The notes beneath the pieces were generated by a model. It ran no database searches, had not been told where the DNA came from, and saw only the letters and a program-made list of their open reading frames with translations. The position numbers and the translations under genes are program-made. DNA of 64,000 nucleotides. It comes from Paenibacillus sp. L3-i20. Its GTDB lineage: Bacteria > Bacillota > Bacilli > Paenibacillales > Paenibacillaceae. Positions 21,665 through 31,463 of the stretch are shown here, piece after piece (position 1 is the first letter of the stretch; each line of letters begins with the position of its first letter). The DNA lies in NCBI RefSeq assembly GCF_022180385.2, contig NZ_BQME02000001.1:2327178-2391177 (forward strand), written 5' to 3'.

Positions 21665-22063
21665 ATGAAGAAAAATATTTATGTTGTTGGGGCTGTAATT
21701 GAGCAAGAAGGTAAAATTTTATGTGCTCAGCGAGGGGCGAACCAGTCATTAGCTCTTAAATGGGAGTTCCCAGGAGGTAAGATTGAGTCGGGTGAGACAG
21801 CGCAAGAAGCGTTGCACCGTGAAATTAAAGAAGAGATGCATTGTACAATTGCAGTTGGTGATCATATTGATGATACAACGTATGAATATGATTTTGGGAT
21901 CGTACATTTGACGACTTTCTATTGCAGACTTATAGAGGGAACACCAGTTTTGACAGAACATGCTGCTATCAAGTGGTTACCATATAAGGAATTAGATACA
22001 CTAGACTGGGCTCCTGCTGATGTACCTGCAATTCAAAAAATTATGGGTCAACATACTAGGTAG
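21665..22063 (+). CDS. NUDIX hydrolase, MutT-like nucleoside triphosphate pyrophosphohydrolase
   Basis: The protein of about 132 residues has the complete Nudix box (GGKIESGETAQEALHREIKEE, split as G-x5-E-x7-REIKEE) near residues 35-57, preceded by CAQRGANQSLALKWEFPG typical of MutT/8-oxo-dGTPase-like enzymes. It would hydrolyse oxidised or other NTPs to NMP and PPi; the exact substrate is unknown. The ATG at 21665 with an AGGTGG site is preferred over 21656. It precedes a PLD-helicase gene by 154 bp with a terminator between. Confidence 0.88.
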   Translation: MKKNIYVVGAVIEQEGKILCAQRGANQSLALKWEFPGGKIESGETAQEALHREIKEEMHCTIAVGDHIDDTTYEYDFGIVHLTTFYCRLIEGTPVLTEHAAIKWLPYKELDTLDWAPADVPAIQKIMGQHTR

Positions 22064-22107
22064 TTAGCTAGATACCGCTATTACTATACTCTAAAACAAA
22101 TTATTGA

Positions 22108-22147
22108 AGAGGACATCAGCATGAAAAGTGCAGAAGTCCTCTTTTTT
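22108..22147 (+). terminator. Terminator after the NUDIX gene
   Basis: AGAGGAC pairs with GTCCTCT and is followed by six T, so the NUDIX and helicase genes are probably separate transcripts. Confidence 0.75.
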
Positions 22148-22217
22148 CCATTTATTTGATTGTGATATGTTTCCAGTAGCACTACAATTAAGCTAAAACT
22201 AAAGTGAGTGGTAAAAC

Positions 22218-25118
22218 TTGACAAACACAACCCATAATATGGCACCCACGTCGTATAGTAATATTATGCCCACATTAGATGAGAATCTTATAAATTACTC
22301 CCCTCAGTTATTAATCAATAATCCTTCTAAAAATGTAAATATACTTTCAACTGTTTTAGAGCAGTTATCTCAATGTCAGTCTTTTATGTTCATAGTTGCC
22401 TTTGTGACAGAAAGTGGATTAGCAACTTTGAAAACTCATTTTTATGATTTGAAGCGAAAAGGAATCAGAGGAAGGCTATTAACTTCCACTTATTTATACT
22501 TTAATCACCCTAAAGTTTTTCGAGAACTTTTAAAAATATCAAATATGGATGTGCGTCTTACAGACCTAAAGGGTTTCCATTCTAAAGGGTACATCTTCAA
22601 TAATGAAGAACATCATGCACTTATTATCGGTAGCTCAAACTTGACTGCAAAAGCATTGAAAATGAATTACGAGTGGAATGTTAAGCTTGTTTTAAACCCA
22701 AATGATGAGTTAATGCTAAAGATACGTGATCAATTTGAAGAAGTATGGCATAGCGCGAGTTCACTAAACGATGCTTGGATTATAAACTATGAGAAAACTT
22801 ATGTTCAATATAGAGCCAAGATGATTATTGAAGAAGAGATGGCTGCTTTAGCACATGAGTCAAAGGATTCGACGCTAAGTACAACCATTGAGCCTAACAA
22901 AATGCAACAAGCTGCTCTATATAATCTTAATAAGGTGCGAATCGATAACCAGCGAAGGGCATTAGTCATATCAGCAACTGGGACAGGGAAAACCTATCTA
23001 TCAGCTTTTGATGTAAGGAATTTTGACCCTAAAAGAGTGCTATTTATTGCTCATCAAGAACAAATTTTAATTAAAGCTAAGTCAGATTTCTTACAAGTTA
23101 TCGGAGGACTTGAAGGAGAATATGGCCTATTGTCTAGTACCAACAAAGGGATAAATGCAAAATATTTATTTTCAACTATTCAAATGATGTCAAAGATCGA
23201 TGTATTGAATCAATTCAATACCGAAGATTTTGATTATATTTTGATAGATGAGGTACATAAAGCAGGTGCTAGTTCATACCAAAGGGTTATTGATTATTTC
23301 AAACCTAAATTTTTGCTAGGGATGACTGCTACTCCTGAAAGGTCGGATGATTTTAATATTTATCAATTGTTTGATTACAATGTAGCCTATGAAATTCGAC
23401 TACAAGAAGCATTAGATGAAGATATGTTATGCCCATTTCATTATTTCGGAGTTACTGATCTTGTTCTTGATGGGGAAGTTATTAATGATACGACAATGTT
23501 ATCTAAGCTAGTTACGGATAGTCGTGTGGATCATTTAATCGAAAAAATAGAGTATTACGGATTTTCAGGTAGTAAGGTAAAGGGGTTAATTTTTTGCAGT
23601 CGAAAAGAGGAAGCACAACAGTTAGCCGTAGCTTTAAATAATAAAGGATATAAAACGATAGCACTTACAGGAGAAGACTCAATTAATAGAAGAGAGATGA
23701 AAATACAGGCTCTTGATAATGGTGAGTTGGAATATATTATAACTGTTGATATTTTTAATGAGGGAATTGATATCCCTTGTATTAATCAGGTTGTTATGTT
23801 GCGTAATACCCAATCCAGTATCGTTTTTATACAGCAACTTGGTCGTGGTCTGCGCAAGCATAAAGATAAAGAGTTTGTAACGATTATTGATTTTATTGGT
23901 AACTATAAAAATAACTATTTAATCCCAATCTCACTTTCGGGAGATCAATCTTTTAACAAAGATAATATTCGTAGAAAGATGAAAGATAGTAGTTATATAA
24001 ATGGTGTATCTACGATTAATTTCGAGGAGATTGCCAAGGAACAGATTTATAAGTCAATTAATGATGGTCGACTAACGGATCTTAAGAAATTGAGGGAAGC
24101 GTATCAAGAGTTGAAAAATAGAATTGGTCGCAGACCATATCTATACGATTTCATAGTCAATAATTCAATTGACCCTGTTGTAATTACAAAAGCATACCCT
24201 AGCTATCATGAATTTTTAACTAAGATCAATGAAGATGTGCCAACGTTAACTCCATACGAACAAAAAGTTTTAATTATGTTATCCATGGAGGTACTTGATG
24301 GGAAACGAGCACATGAAGCTATATTACTTGATCTGTTAATGAGTCAAAAACACGTATTATTGGTTGATTATATTTCTGCTTTGGAGCAAAAGAATTGTCG
24401 AGTTGATGAAGAAACGATTGCATCTGTTTTTGGAGTTATGAATTTATCATTTTTTGTAAAGGCTCAACAAGAGAAGTATGGGAATAAGGCTATTTGTCAT
24501 TTGAATGACACTAACGAAATAACACTAAACGATGATATCAGTGGAAGCTTAAAAACGAATTCATATTTTAAAGAAATGATATCCGATATTATCGAATGTG
24601 CGAAACAAAAAGCAAAAGATTATGATTCTACTCAACCTCTGACGAAATATCAAAAATATACAAGGAAAGATGCTTGTAAGCTTTTGAATTGGAAGACTGA
24701 TGAAAGCTCAACTATGTATGGATATAAGACTAAATTCGGTACTTGTCCGATTTTTGTAACATATAATAAACATGATGAATTAGATTCTGGTATTAAGTAT
24801 GGCGATGAATTTTTATCACCAACGATCTTTAAATGGTATACCAGAAGAAATAGAACGTTAAAGTCAGAAGAAGTACAGAAAATCATAAGGGCAACAGAAA
24901 ACCAGATAGACGTTCATGTTTTCATAAAAAAGAATGATGATGAAGGAACAGATTTTTATTATTTAGGAAAAGGAACCCCAGATCAATCATCCGTACAGCA
25001 GACGGTCATGTCCAATAATGAGAACAAGGAAGAGCCTGTTGTCCATATGAATATGATTATGGAAAGTGCAGTTGATTATAAGTTGTATAGTTATATTAAA
25101 ACGGATTATTTGAAATAA
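22218..25118 (+). CDS. PLD-nuclease/SF2 helicase with a DUF3427-like C-terminal region
   Basis: The 966-residue protein has an N-terminal phospholipase-D-like domain (HxK in GFHSKGYIF near 119-127; IIGSSNLTAKAL), then a superfamily-2 helicase: Walker A SATGTGKTYL (~251-260), Walker B IDEVHKAG (~343), motif III GMTATPERS, motif VI QQLGRGLRKH (~538). The last ~400 residues fit the DUF3427 region of such helicases. The architecture suggests ATP-driven DNA translocation with a nuclease and occurs in mobile and defence-rich regions; no function is established here. The start is uncertain: TTG 22218 has only a weak ribosome site, and ATG 22242 is also possible. Confidence 0.88.
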   Translation: MTNTTHNMAPTSYSNIMPTLDENLINYSPQLLINNPSKNVNILSTVLEQLSQCQSFMFIVAFVTESGLATLKTHFYDLKRKGIRGRLLTSTYLYFNHPKVFRELLKISNMDVRLTDLKGFHSKGYIFNNEEHHALIIGSSNLTAKALKMNYEWNVKLVLNPNDELMLKIRDQFEEVWHSASSLNDAWIINYEKTYVQYRAKMIIEEEMAALAHESKDSTLSTTIEPNKMQQAALYNLNKVRIDNQRRALVISATGTGKTYLSAFDVRNFDPKRVLFIAHQEQILIKAKSDFLQVIGGLEGEYGLLSSTNKGINAKYLFSTIQMMSKIDVLNQFNTEDFDYILIDEVHKAGASSYQRVIDYFKPKFLLGMTATPERSDDFNIYQLFDYNVAYEIRLQEALDEDMLCPFHYFGVTDLVLDGEVINDTTMLSKLVTDSRVDHLIEKIEYYGFSGSKVKGLIFCSRKEEAQQLAVALNNKGYKTIALTGEDSINRREMKIQALDNGELEYIITVDIFNEGIDIPCINQVVMLRNTQSSIVFIQQLGRGLRKHKDKEFVTIIDFIGNYKNNYLIPISLSGDQSFNKDNIRRKMKDSSYINGVSTINFEEIAKEQIYKSINDGRLTDLKKLREAYQELKNRIGRRPYLYDFIVNNSIDPVVITKAYPSYHEFLTKINEDVPTLTPYEQKVLIMLSMEVLDGKRAHEAILLDLLMSQKHVLLVDYISALEQKNCRVDEETIASVFGVMNLSFFVKAQQEKYGNKAICHLNDTNEITLNDDISGSLKTNSYFKEMISDIIECAKQKAKDYDSTQPLTKYQKYTRKDACKLLNWKTDESSTMYGYKTKFGTCPIFVTYNKHDELDSGIKYGDEFLSPTIFKWYTRRNRTLKSEEVQKIIRATENQIDVHVFIKKNDDEGTDFYYLGKGTPDQSSVQQTVMSNNENKEEPVVHMNMIMESAVDYKLYSYIKTDYLK

Positions 25119-25266
25119 TGGTATTTACTACCTATTAAGATAAAGGCTTTGTCCGGTTTAAATGAGGCTAAATTAAATTGCAATGTGGGATGTACTCCAC
25201 CATTTATTTATTAGATCCACCTATCTGCCCTAGAAAGCGAATTACGGTCTTATACAGTTACGATTC

Positions 25267-25326
25267 ATCTCTCCCTAATGAAACATCCCGACCACTTAAG
25301 GTCGGGATGTTTCATTAGGGAGAGAT
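25267..25326. repeat. Perfect 27-bp inverted repeat with 6-nt loop
   Basis: The arms 25267-25293 and 25300-25326 are exactly complementary around ACTTAA. The inner part resembles the ssrA-type terminator hairpin (CCCGACC/GGTCGGG). It may terminate the helicase transcript, but the arms are longer than needed and no clean T-run follows. Confidence 0.8.
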
Positions 25327-25447
25327 ACAATTTTACTAATGCAAATATAAAGTTGTACAGCTGTGATTGTATAGATATGTTGTAAAAGTAATTGTAATAA
25401 GAGATTGAAATCCAGCAGCTATGATATTTGCGGGAAGTGCTGTTATT

Positions 25448-25696
25448 TTAACTTTTCAATAATTTTATCTTATTAGCCAACAAGCTTTTCTCTAATTTCA
25501 AATGAAGTAACTCCGTTTGCAAGTCTTTTTCGATGGTATGGATAGCAGTGAGTATGGACTCGCCGATTTGTGGATCTTCTTTACCCGAAATGTATTGAAA
25601 AACTACTGAAATACAGCCCTCACAGATCTCAATGTTTTGTAATAACTCTTCCTCTTCCGCAACTAGCTGTTCATAGACACTAATCATTGCATCCAT
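25448..25696 (-). CDS. Small coiled-coil hypothetical protein, operator-controlled
   Basis: The 82-residue protein has long helical heptad-like stretches (VAEEEELLQNIEICEG and EKDLQTELLHLKLEKSLL), suggesting a coiled coil; no family is recognised. The ATG at 25696 has a GGAG site 9 nt upstream; longer frames run into the operator region. A strong promoter (TTGACT-18-TATAAT) upstream is overlapped by palindromes, and a divergent XRE regulator lies next door, so this is probably the regulated target of that repressor. Confidence 0.65.
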   Translation of the reverse strand: MDAMISVYEQLVAEEEELLQNIEICEGCISVVFQYISGKEDPQIGESILTAIHTIEKDLQTELLHLKLEKSLLANKIKLLKS

Positions 25697-25723
25697 ATAC
25701 TTCAGCTCCATTATATTGATAAT

Positions 25724-25781
25724 TACGCAAAAGCGTACCATTTATTAATTTATTATATGATACGCTTTTGCGTATAGTCAA
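25724..25781. promoter_or_regulatory. Promoter with twin TACGC-N4-GCGTA operators
   Basis: On the minus strand, TTGACT (25781-25776) and TATAAT (25757-25752) are spaced by 18 bp. One palindrome, ATACGCTTTTGCGTAT (25760-25775), fills the spacer; a second, TACGCAAAAGCGTA (25724-25737), lies downstream of the start. The two centres are 37 bp apart. The adjacent XRE protein is the likely ligand. Confidence 0.8.
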
Positions 25782-25814
25782 TGGGTAAATTAAATAATAG
25801 TTGGTGATCGGAAG

Positions 25815-26036
25815 ATGAAGAAAGTAGTTGTCAAAATTCCTGAATTGATTAAAGAACATAAAATAACATTGAGAGAGCTATCGCGTCTGTCCGATGTTAG
25901 GCATGCTGCTTTGAGTGAGTTATCGAATGGGAAAAGAGAGAATATCAACTTTAGCCATATTGAAAGAATTGCAGATGCACTTAATGTTAAAGATATTAAG
26001 CAAATTATTGACCTAGTGGAAGTACAGGAAGAATAG
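25815..26036 (+). CDS. XRE/Cro-C1 family transcriptional regulator, single HTH domain
   Basis: The 73-residue protein is little more than a lambda-repressor-type helix-turn-helix: ITLRELSRLSDVRHAALSEL with NGKRENINFSHIERIADALNV. It resembles small YozG/YvaO-type regulators. It is divergent from the coiled-coil gene, with two identical palindromes in between, so it probably represses that gene. A terminator follows immediately. Confidence 0.88.
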   Translation: MKKVVVKIPELIKEHKITLRELSRLSDVRHAALSELSNGKRENINFSHIERIADALNVKDIKQIIDLVEVQEE

Positions 26037-26041
26037 ATAGT

Positions 26042-26072
26042 AAAACCCCGACCTCAAGAGGTCGGGGTTTAT
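26042..26072 (+). terminator. Terminator after the XRE gene
   Basis: AAACCCCGACC pairs with GGTCGGGGTTT around TCAAGA, followed by a T-rich run. It is nearly identical to the ssrA terminator. Confidence 0.9.
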
Positions 26073-26264
26073 TTTTGTTGAGGAAATTATGCATCAATGA
26101 AAATTATAAATAAGTATGCTGAATCAAGAAGGGTAGGAGGTAAATATGGAAATTAATTGAAATTTGTGAATAGTCGCTGTTATCTCCTAAAATTCTACTA
26201 TTTTTCATCTTCCATTCTTTATAATCTATTAATGTGAAACCTAATTTATTGAGATAGAGGAGAA

Positions 26265-28209
26265 ATGTTTAAGAAGTTGAAGTGGCTAAGTTTGATTATT
26301 CTAGTCATGGTAATGTCAGTAATGTCTGCATTGCCAAGTGTAGTAAGTGCACATGTAGAAGAAAATTCGAATGTAACAGCCAAACAGATTCATACGGAAG
26401 ACGGTTCAGATGTGATCACGTCAATTCCATTATGTGCGAATGGCTTTGTGGAACCACCGATAAATGTGACATCTATTACGACAAACTCAGCAGTTGTAGA
26501 TGTGAAATTCCCGATCTCGGGTAATGTCAGTAACAAGCTTTCGATACAATATTATAATTTTGAGAAATGAGAATATGAATTAGTAGAAGAACGAGGAAAT
26601 AATGCGGCCGAGGAGGGGGGTTATACTTTTACGAACCTAAAGCCCTATACTATGTATTCAGCTAGGATGAGATATACGGACGGTGGGAATGAAACGGGAT
26701 GGGATATTTTATTTCATACGCACATTCCATCTAATTCTGTTTCTTGGCAATACCGCATGAAAGTAGGTATACCCGATAACGTTGATTCGCCTACTTTTAG
26801 AAATAAAGTATTAGATCAATTAGGGGCAGTAGAGAATAACTTAAACACTGCGGGATTCAATAATAGTTCACCTCTTACGATCATTCCTATATTTTTTACG
26901 TATCCAAATACACAAGAGGGAAGCGATGCAGCACTGGAGATGAAACTTCCAGATGCTGATGGGAAGTTAGTTTATAGTAACTTTACTCAGCGTAGTTACT
27001 ATCATCAAGATGATAAAGCGATTCAATTTGGAGCCTATAGCAAGGAAGGTTGGTTTGATCAAAACCATACGGCAATACTTATTCATGAATTTGGCCATTA
27101 CTTAGGAAATGCATTTGATCTATATCAATACGATGTGTTGAGCAGTTCCTCGAATCCAATTAGTGGCGATACGTATGAATCACCGCCCTCTGTTATGAAC
27201 AATAGCTATGCTACTACGGCTTGGGATCAACATTCAATTAATCTAATTAATGCGACTAACGGATTTATCCCAACATCGAATGAATCGTACAAATATTTTC
27301 CGAAGAAAATAGCTGTTTCAATTACTGATGTTCAAGGTGTTCCGGTGGAGGGAACAGTAAAGTTGTATCCAGTAGATAGTGGAGATAACTCAAAAGTTAA
27401 TCCGAATCCACTAGTCACTACGCAAACGGTAAATGGACAATCCGTATTTGCTTCAAACCCATTTTTAATAAAAGGACCATTTGGTACATCTATTATTATA
27501 TACAAAAACTTTTTAGTTGAAGTTGTACTTGCCAATGCAACAAAGTTGTATCAATGGATGCCTATTCATGATGTGCATAATGCTTTTTTTTACAAATCCG
27601 AATGCAGAATTTACTCTATCATTCGTATATGATTCAAACAGTCATCTAGGAGATTTTTCTGGGACAGCCAAGTTGCATAAAAAATCGGTTGAATTAAATT
27701 GGAGTAAGTCTAATGGGGCATTAAGTTATGATATTTATAGATCGATAAATAATAGTGAATTCAAAATACTAGCTCAAGACGTAAAGGGTACGACATACAG
27801 CGATGCAGCAATTATAGATAAGTTTACTCACCAATATAGAATTATTGCTAGAAATGGAGCGATTTCAAAAACGATATCAGCGCCGATAAAGATTCATGTA
27901 CAGATTCCGATATTAGCAACAGGAAAACCAGGCAACATTTCGTTGTCACATAACAATTGGAGCAATTTAAGTGCTTTTAATATTCGTTTTGATATTCATT
28001 GGGGGAATAACGGGACGTCTTGGAAGTTGTATGAGGATGGAGGAACAGCTCCAATACACACGGGTACTCTCATAGACAATTCTCCGAATGCACAATCAGC
28101 AGAGTATGCCATTACGGGTAAAGCACCTGGTGTTTACAAATATAAGATAGAAGTAACAAATTCATTTGGGATGACAACGAGTAATGAAATGACTGTAACG
28201 GTCAAATAA
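26265..28209 (+). pseudogene. Broken secreted zinc metalloprotease with Fn3-like domains
   Basis: A signal peptide (LSLIILVMVMSVMSALPSVVSA) starts a protein of about 648 residues. An in-frame TGA at 26568-26570 interrupts the first beta-sandwich domain (YNFEK-stop-EYELVEERG). The same frame resumes with a metalloprotease domain whose zinc motif is HEFGHYLGNAFDLY near 27,085-27,125. A frameshift at a run of eight T (about 27,586) switches frame into TNPNAEFTLSFVYDSN, followed by an Fn3-like domain and a C-terminal beta domain. One nonsense codon plus one +1 homopolymer shift make it a likely pseudogene, though the T8 shift could be a sequencing artefact. Confidence 0.8.
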
Positions 28210-28236
28210 AGTAATAGGTTAATGAAATAGAAATGT

Positions 28237-28275
28237 AAAAGCTTCGAGACTATTGTAGTCTTGAAGCTTTTGTTT
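28237..28275. terminator. Terminator after the metalloprotease pseudogene
   Basis: AAAAGCTTCGAGAC pairs with GTCTTGAAGCTTTT and is followed by T residues. Confidence 0.85.
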
Positions 28276-28355
28276 ATGCAGAAGGATGAGTGTATACGAT
28301 TTTTTGTTTGCTAGCACTGAAAATCTCAGACACTTTAAAATGTAAAATTGTATGT

Positions 28356-28550
28356 TCAATGGAACGAGTTTCTAAAATCCAATGTAAATACATTTGTTGT
28401 GCTTTTGAAAAGTTTACTAAAATATAGCGGATGTTCGAACCCCGGTAGGTAAGCAATTTCACTAATTGATATCTCTAACTTGACTAAGTCATCCATTACC
28501 TTCTCAATTAATTTGTTGTGAATATGCTTTTGTACGCTCTGTACAGTCAA
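28356..28550 (-). pseudogene. Remnant of an AraC-family regulator (second HTH)
   Basis: The frame reads ISEIAYLPGFEHPLYFSKLF, matching the conserved second helix-turn-helix of AraC/XylS proteins (xxEIAxxxGFxxxxYFSRxF). Only about 60 residues are left, with no ligand domain and no good ribosome site. Confidence 0.7.
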
Positions 28551-28906
28551 TTTTCCTCATCACATCCTGCTTCAGTGCTATCAATGTTAGCAATAAGTAA
28601 GGTCTGTCCGGGCGACACCTACGTAATGCCATCATTATTTTAATTAATAAAGTGGAATGGGCTTGGCGTATTCATCGCACTTTTCAAGATTGCTCGATAA
28701 TTCATGGTTAGAAGAAGATCAGAAGTATTAACAAGTTGCAGCAGAGAATATCATTTGGGCCGCCTAGTGGTGGGGATTTCACTATGTAAACGGTCGAGTA
28801 ACCGTAAATAGTATCATTCTTTTAAATTTTTTTAAAAAAAGGATGTTCAGGGGATTCGAGATATGCTATTTTATAAGCACATCATCGTTTTCCTTTTTTT
28901 TTATTC
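28551..28906. other. Intergenic, no gene seen
   Basis: No open frame with a plausible start or family match was found. Short fragments such as the frame reading AAENIIWAA near 28,740 may be decayed coding sequence. Poly-T and poly-A tracts occur at 28,820-28,905. Confidence 0.5.
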
Positions 28907-28930
28907 AAAAGTTAAAGCGCTTAAACTTTT
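28907..28930 (+). promoter_or_regulatory. 24-bp palindrome upstream of the GH8 gene, LacI-type operator candidate
   Basis: AAAAGTT-AAAGCGCTT-AAACTTTT is almost perfectly symmetric around GCGC, as in LacI-family operators, and lies 58 bp before the glucanase start. It is likely to be a carbohydrate-responsive operator or a diverged catabolite site. Confidence 0.6.
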
Positions 28931-28987
28931 GTGGGAAGGAGGCAGTTCATGCTTTAAGTGGTCAAACCATTATAAGGAGGAGTTATT

Positions 28988-31378
28988 GTGAATCCAATGA
29001 AAATCGTGTTTAAAGCTCCAAGGCTAAAACCGGTATTAATTGTTATACTCGCAACGTTACTCTTATTGACGCTTATCGTTATTCCGGCTCCACGGCAAGA
29101 CGTTGTGCACGCAGCTGGCGAATTAAAACCGTTTCCACAGGCAGTGAACTACGCGGGCATAATTAAACCTAATCATGTAACACAAGCTGCAATGAATACG
29201 GCTGTATCCACTTATTATGACTACTGGAAAGCCCAGTATTTGAAAAATGATTTATCCTCGCTCCCTGGGGGCTATTATGTTAAAGGCCATGTTACGGGAA
29301 ACCAACAGGGTTTCAATGCCCTTGGATCGTCAGAGAGTCAAGGATATGGAATGATTATTACGGCATTAATGGCAGGGCATGATGCCAATGCCCAGAGCAT
29401 TTATAATGGGTTATTTAAAACGGCAAGAGCATTCAAGAGTGCTAAAAACGCTAATCTGATGGGCTGGATAGTTGCTGACCATATCAATGCTCAGGGACAC
29501 TACAGATCAGCTACTGATGGAGATTTGGATATTGCTTATTCCTTGCTTCTTGCCCATAAGCAATGGGGATCAAGCGGAACAATCAATTATTTGGCAGAAG
29601 CTCAAAATATGATTACAAATGGTATTAAAGTTAGCAATGTAACAACAAATAATCGTCTAAATTTGGGTGACTGGGATTCAAAAAGCGCATTGAATACTCG
29701 TCCATCTGACTGGATGTTAGCGCAGCTTAAAGCGTTCCATGAATTTACTGGTGATCAGACGTGGCTAAATGTCATTGACAATTTGTATAACGTTTATACA
29801 ACATTTAGCCAGACGTATTCACCAACTACTGGACTCATCTCAGATTTTGTCATCAACAATCCACCGGAGCCAGCAGGTGAAGGTTTCTTGGATGAGTTTC
29901 CAGAAACCAATATATATTACTATAATGCAAGCCGTGTACCGCTCAGGATCGTGATGGATTATGCAATGTATGGAGATACGAGAGGTAAGGCAATTGCTGA
30001 CAAGATGGCGACATGGGCTAAAGGGAAAGCAAATGGCATACCGGGCAACATAAGGGATGGATACCAGTTGAATGGAACGACTTACGGAGGCTATGCGCCT
30101 GCCGTATTCGTTTCCCCGTTTATAGCGGCGAGTACGACGAACACTAGCCATCAGGCTTGGGTTAACGCGGGATGGGACTGGATGAAAAACAAAAAAGAAA
30201 GTTACTACAATGATTCTTATAATTTGTTGACGATGCTGTTTATGTCCGGAAACTGGTGGAAACCAGTCGTAGGAGGAACAACAGACAACCAAGCACCAAC
30301 CGTACCTGGAGCATTGGTAGCAAATGCGTCTTCCAGTAGCACGATCAATCTAAGCTGGAACGCTTCAACTGATAATGTCGGCGTAACGAGCTACACCATT
30401 TTCCGAGGGGGTAGCCAGGTCGGAACTGCTACGGGCTTGTCGTACGTTGATTCTGGTCTGACTGCAAGTACAGCTTATAGTTATACAGTTAAAGCCGTTG
30501 ATGGAGCTGGAAATATGTCAGGTAACAGCAACATTGCAAGTGCAACGACCCTGCCGTCTTCTCCAGTAGGTGTCAACTTAGCGCTTAACAAGCCAGCGAC
30601 CGCTAGTACAACGGAGGGCACAGGTTTTGAAGCATCAAAAGCAACTGATGGCAGCAGCTCAACTAGATGGGCGAGTGTGGAGGGAGTAGATCCACAGTCG
30701 ATTTATGTTAATCTGGGATCAAGCCAATCTGTTAACAAAGTAAAATTGAATTGGGAAGCTGCCTATGCTTCAGGTTATACCATTCAGCTATCCAATGACA
30801 GTGGAACACCGACAAATTGGACGACTGTTTACAGCACGAATACAGGAGATGGAGCAGTTGATGACATTACATTCCCTGCGCAAAACGCTAAGTATGTGAG
30901 GGTGAACGGTACGGCAAGAGGTACGGCTTATGGATATTCACTTTGGGATTTCGAAGTATATGGAGCGTCAATAACTGTTGCCAATTTGGCAGCAGGCAAG
31001 ACGACAACTACAAGCTCAGTTGAAGGAGCGGGGTTTGAAGGAAACAAAGCGGTTGACGGTAGCGCCGCTACTCGTTGGGCGAGTGTGGAGGGAGTAGACC
31101 CGCAGTGGATCTACGTCAATCTTGATTCAAGCCAATCCATCAATAGAGTGAAGCTGAATTGGGAAGCTGCTTATGCTACTGCCTATACGGTTCAAGTCTC
31201 AAATGATGCGGGAGCCCCAAGCAATTGGACGACCGTATACACAACGACATCCGGTGATGGCGCTGTTGATGATTTGACTTTCAACGCAACTCAGGCAAAA
31301 TATGTGAGAGTACATGCAACAGCGCGAGCTACAGCATATGGTTACTCGCTGTTCGAATTTGAAGTATACGGAGCATAG
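28988..31378 (+). CDS. Secreted glycoside hydrolase family 8 with Fn3 and two F5/8C domains
   Basis: The 796-residue protein starts at GTG (28988), 7 nt after AAGGAGG. A signal peptide (LIVILATLLLLTLIVIP) is followed by a GH8 (alpha/alpha)6 barrel at about 45-425. The GH8 signature ATDGDLDIAYSLLLAHKQW is intact, and the general-acid Glu lies in SSESQGYGM. Then come an Fn3 domain (~433-525) and two tandem discoidin/F5-8C domains (~530-660, ~665-796) that share long identical stretches (WASVEGVDPQ), indicating recent duplication. GH8 enzymes cut beta-1,4 glucans, chitosan, lichenan or xylan; the exact substrate is not decided. The C-terminal domains probably bind carbohydrate. Confidence 0.92.
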   Translation: MNPMKIVFKAPRLKPVLIVILATLLLLTLIVIPAPRQDVVHAAGELKPFPQAVNYAGIIKPNHVTQAAMNTAVSTYYDYWKAQYLKNDLSSLPGGYYVKGHVTGNQQGFNALGSSESQGYGMIITALMAGHDANAQSIYNGLFKTARAFKSAKNANLMGWIVADHINAQGHYRSATDGDLDIAYSLLLAHKQWGSSGTINYLAEAQNMITNGIKVSNVTTNNRLNLGDWDSKSALNTRPSDWMLAQLKAFHEFTGDQTWLNVIDNLYNVYTTFSQTYSPTTGLISDFVINNPPEPAGEGFLDEFPETNIYYYNASRVPLRIVMDYAMYGDTRGKAIADKMATWAKGKANGIPGNIRDGYQLNGTTYGGYAPAVFVSPFIAASTTNTSHQAWVNAGWDWMKNKKESYYNDSYNLLTMLFMSGNWWKPVVGGTTDNQAPTVPGALVANASSSSTINLSWNASTDNVGVTSYTIFRGGSQVGTATGLSYVDSGLTASTAYSYTVKAVDGAGNMSGNSNIASATTLPSSPVGVNLALNKPATASTTEGTGFEASKATDGSSSTRWASVEGVDPQSIYVNLGSSQSVNKVKLNWEAAYASGYTIQLSNDSGTPTNWTTVYSTNTGDGAVDDITFPAQNAKYVRVNGTARGTAYGYSLWDFEVYGASITVANLAAGKTTTTSSVEGAGFEGNKAVDGSAATRWASVEGVDPQWIYVNLDSSQSINRVKLNWEAAYATAYTVQVSNDAGAPSNWTTVYTTTSGDGAVDDLTFNATQAKYVRVHATARATAYGYSLFEFEVYGA

Positions 31379-31413
31379 GCATGTAAGAAGAGCTATCTAT
31401 TAAAAACGAAAAC

Positions 31414-31463
31414 AGCTGACCGCAAGAGTCAGCTCTCAGGCTGTCGAGAAAGTATCGACAGCC
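31414..31463 (+). terminator. Two hairpins after the GH8 gene
   Basis: AGCTGAC...GTCAGCT (31414-31434) and GGCTGTCGA...TCGACAGCC (31439-31463) follow the stop codon. Neither has a strong T-run but together they likely end the transcript. Confidence 0.6.
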
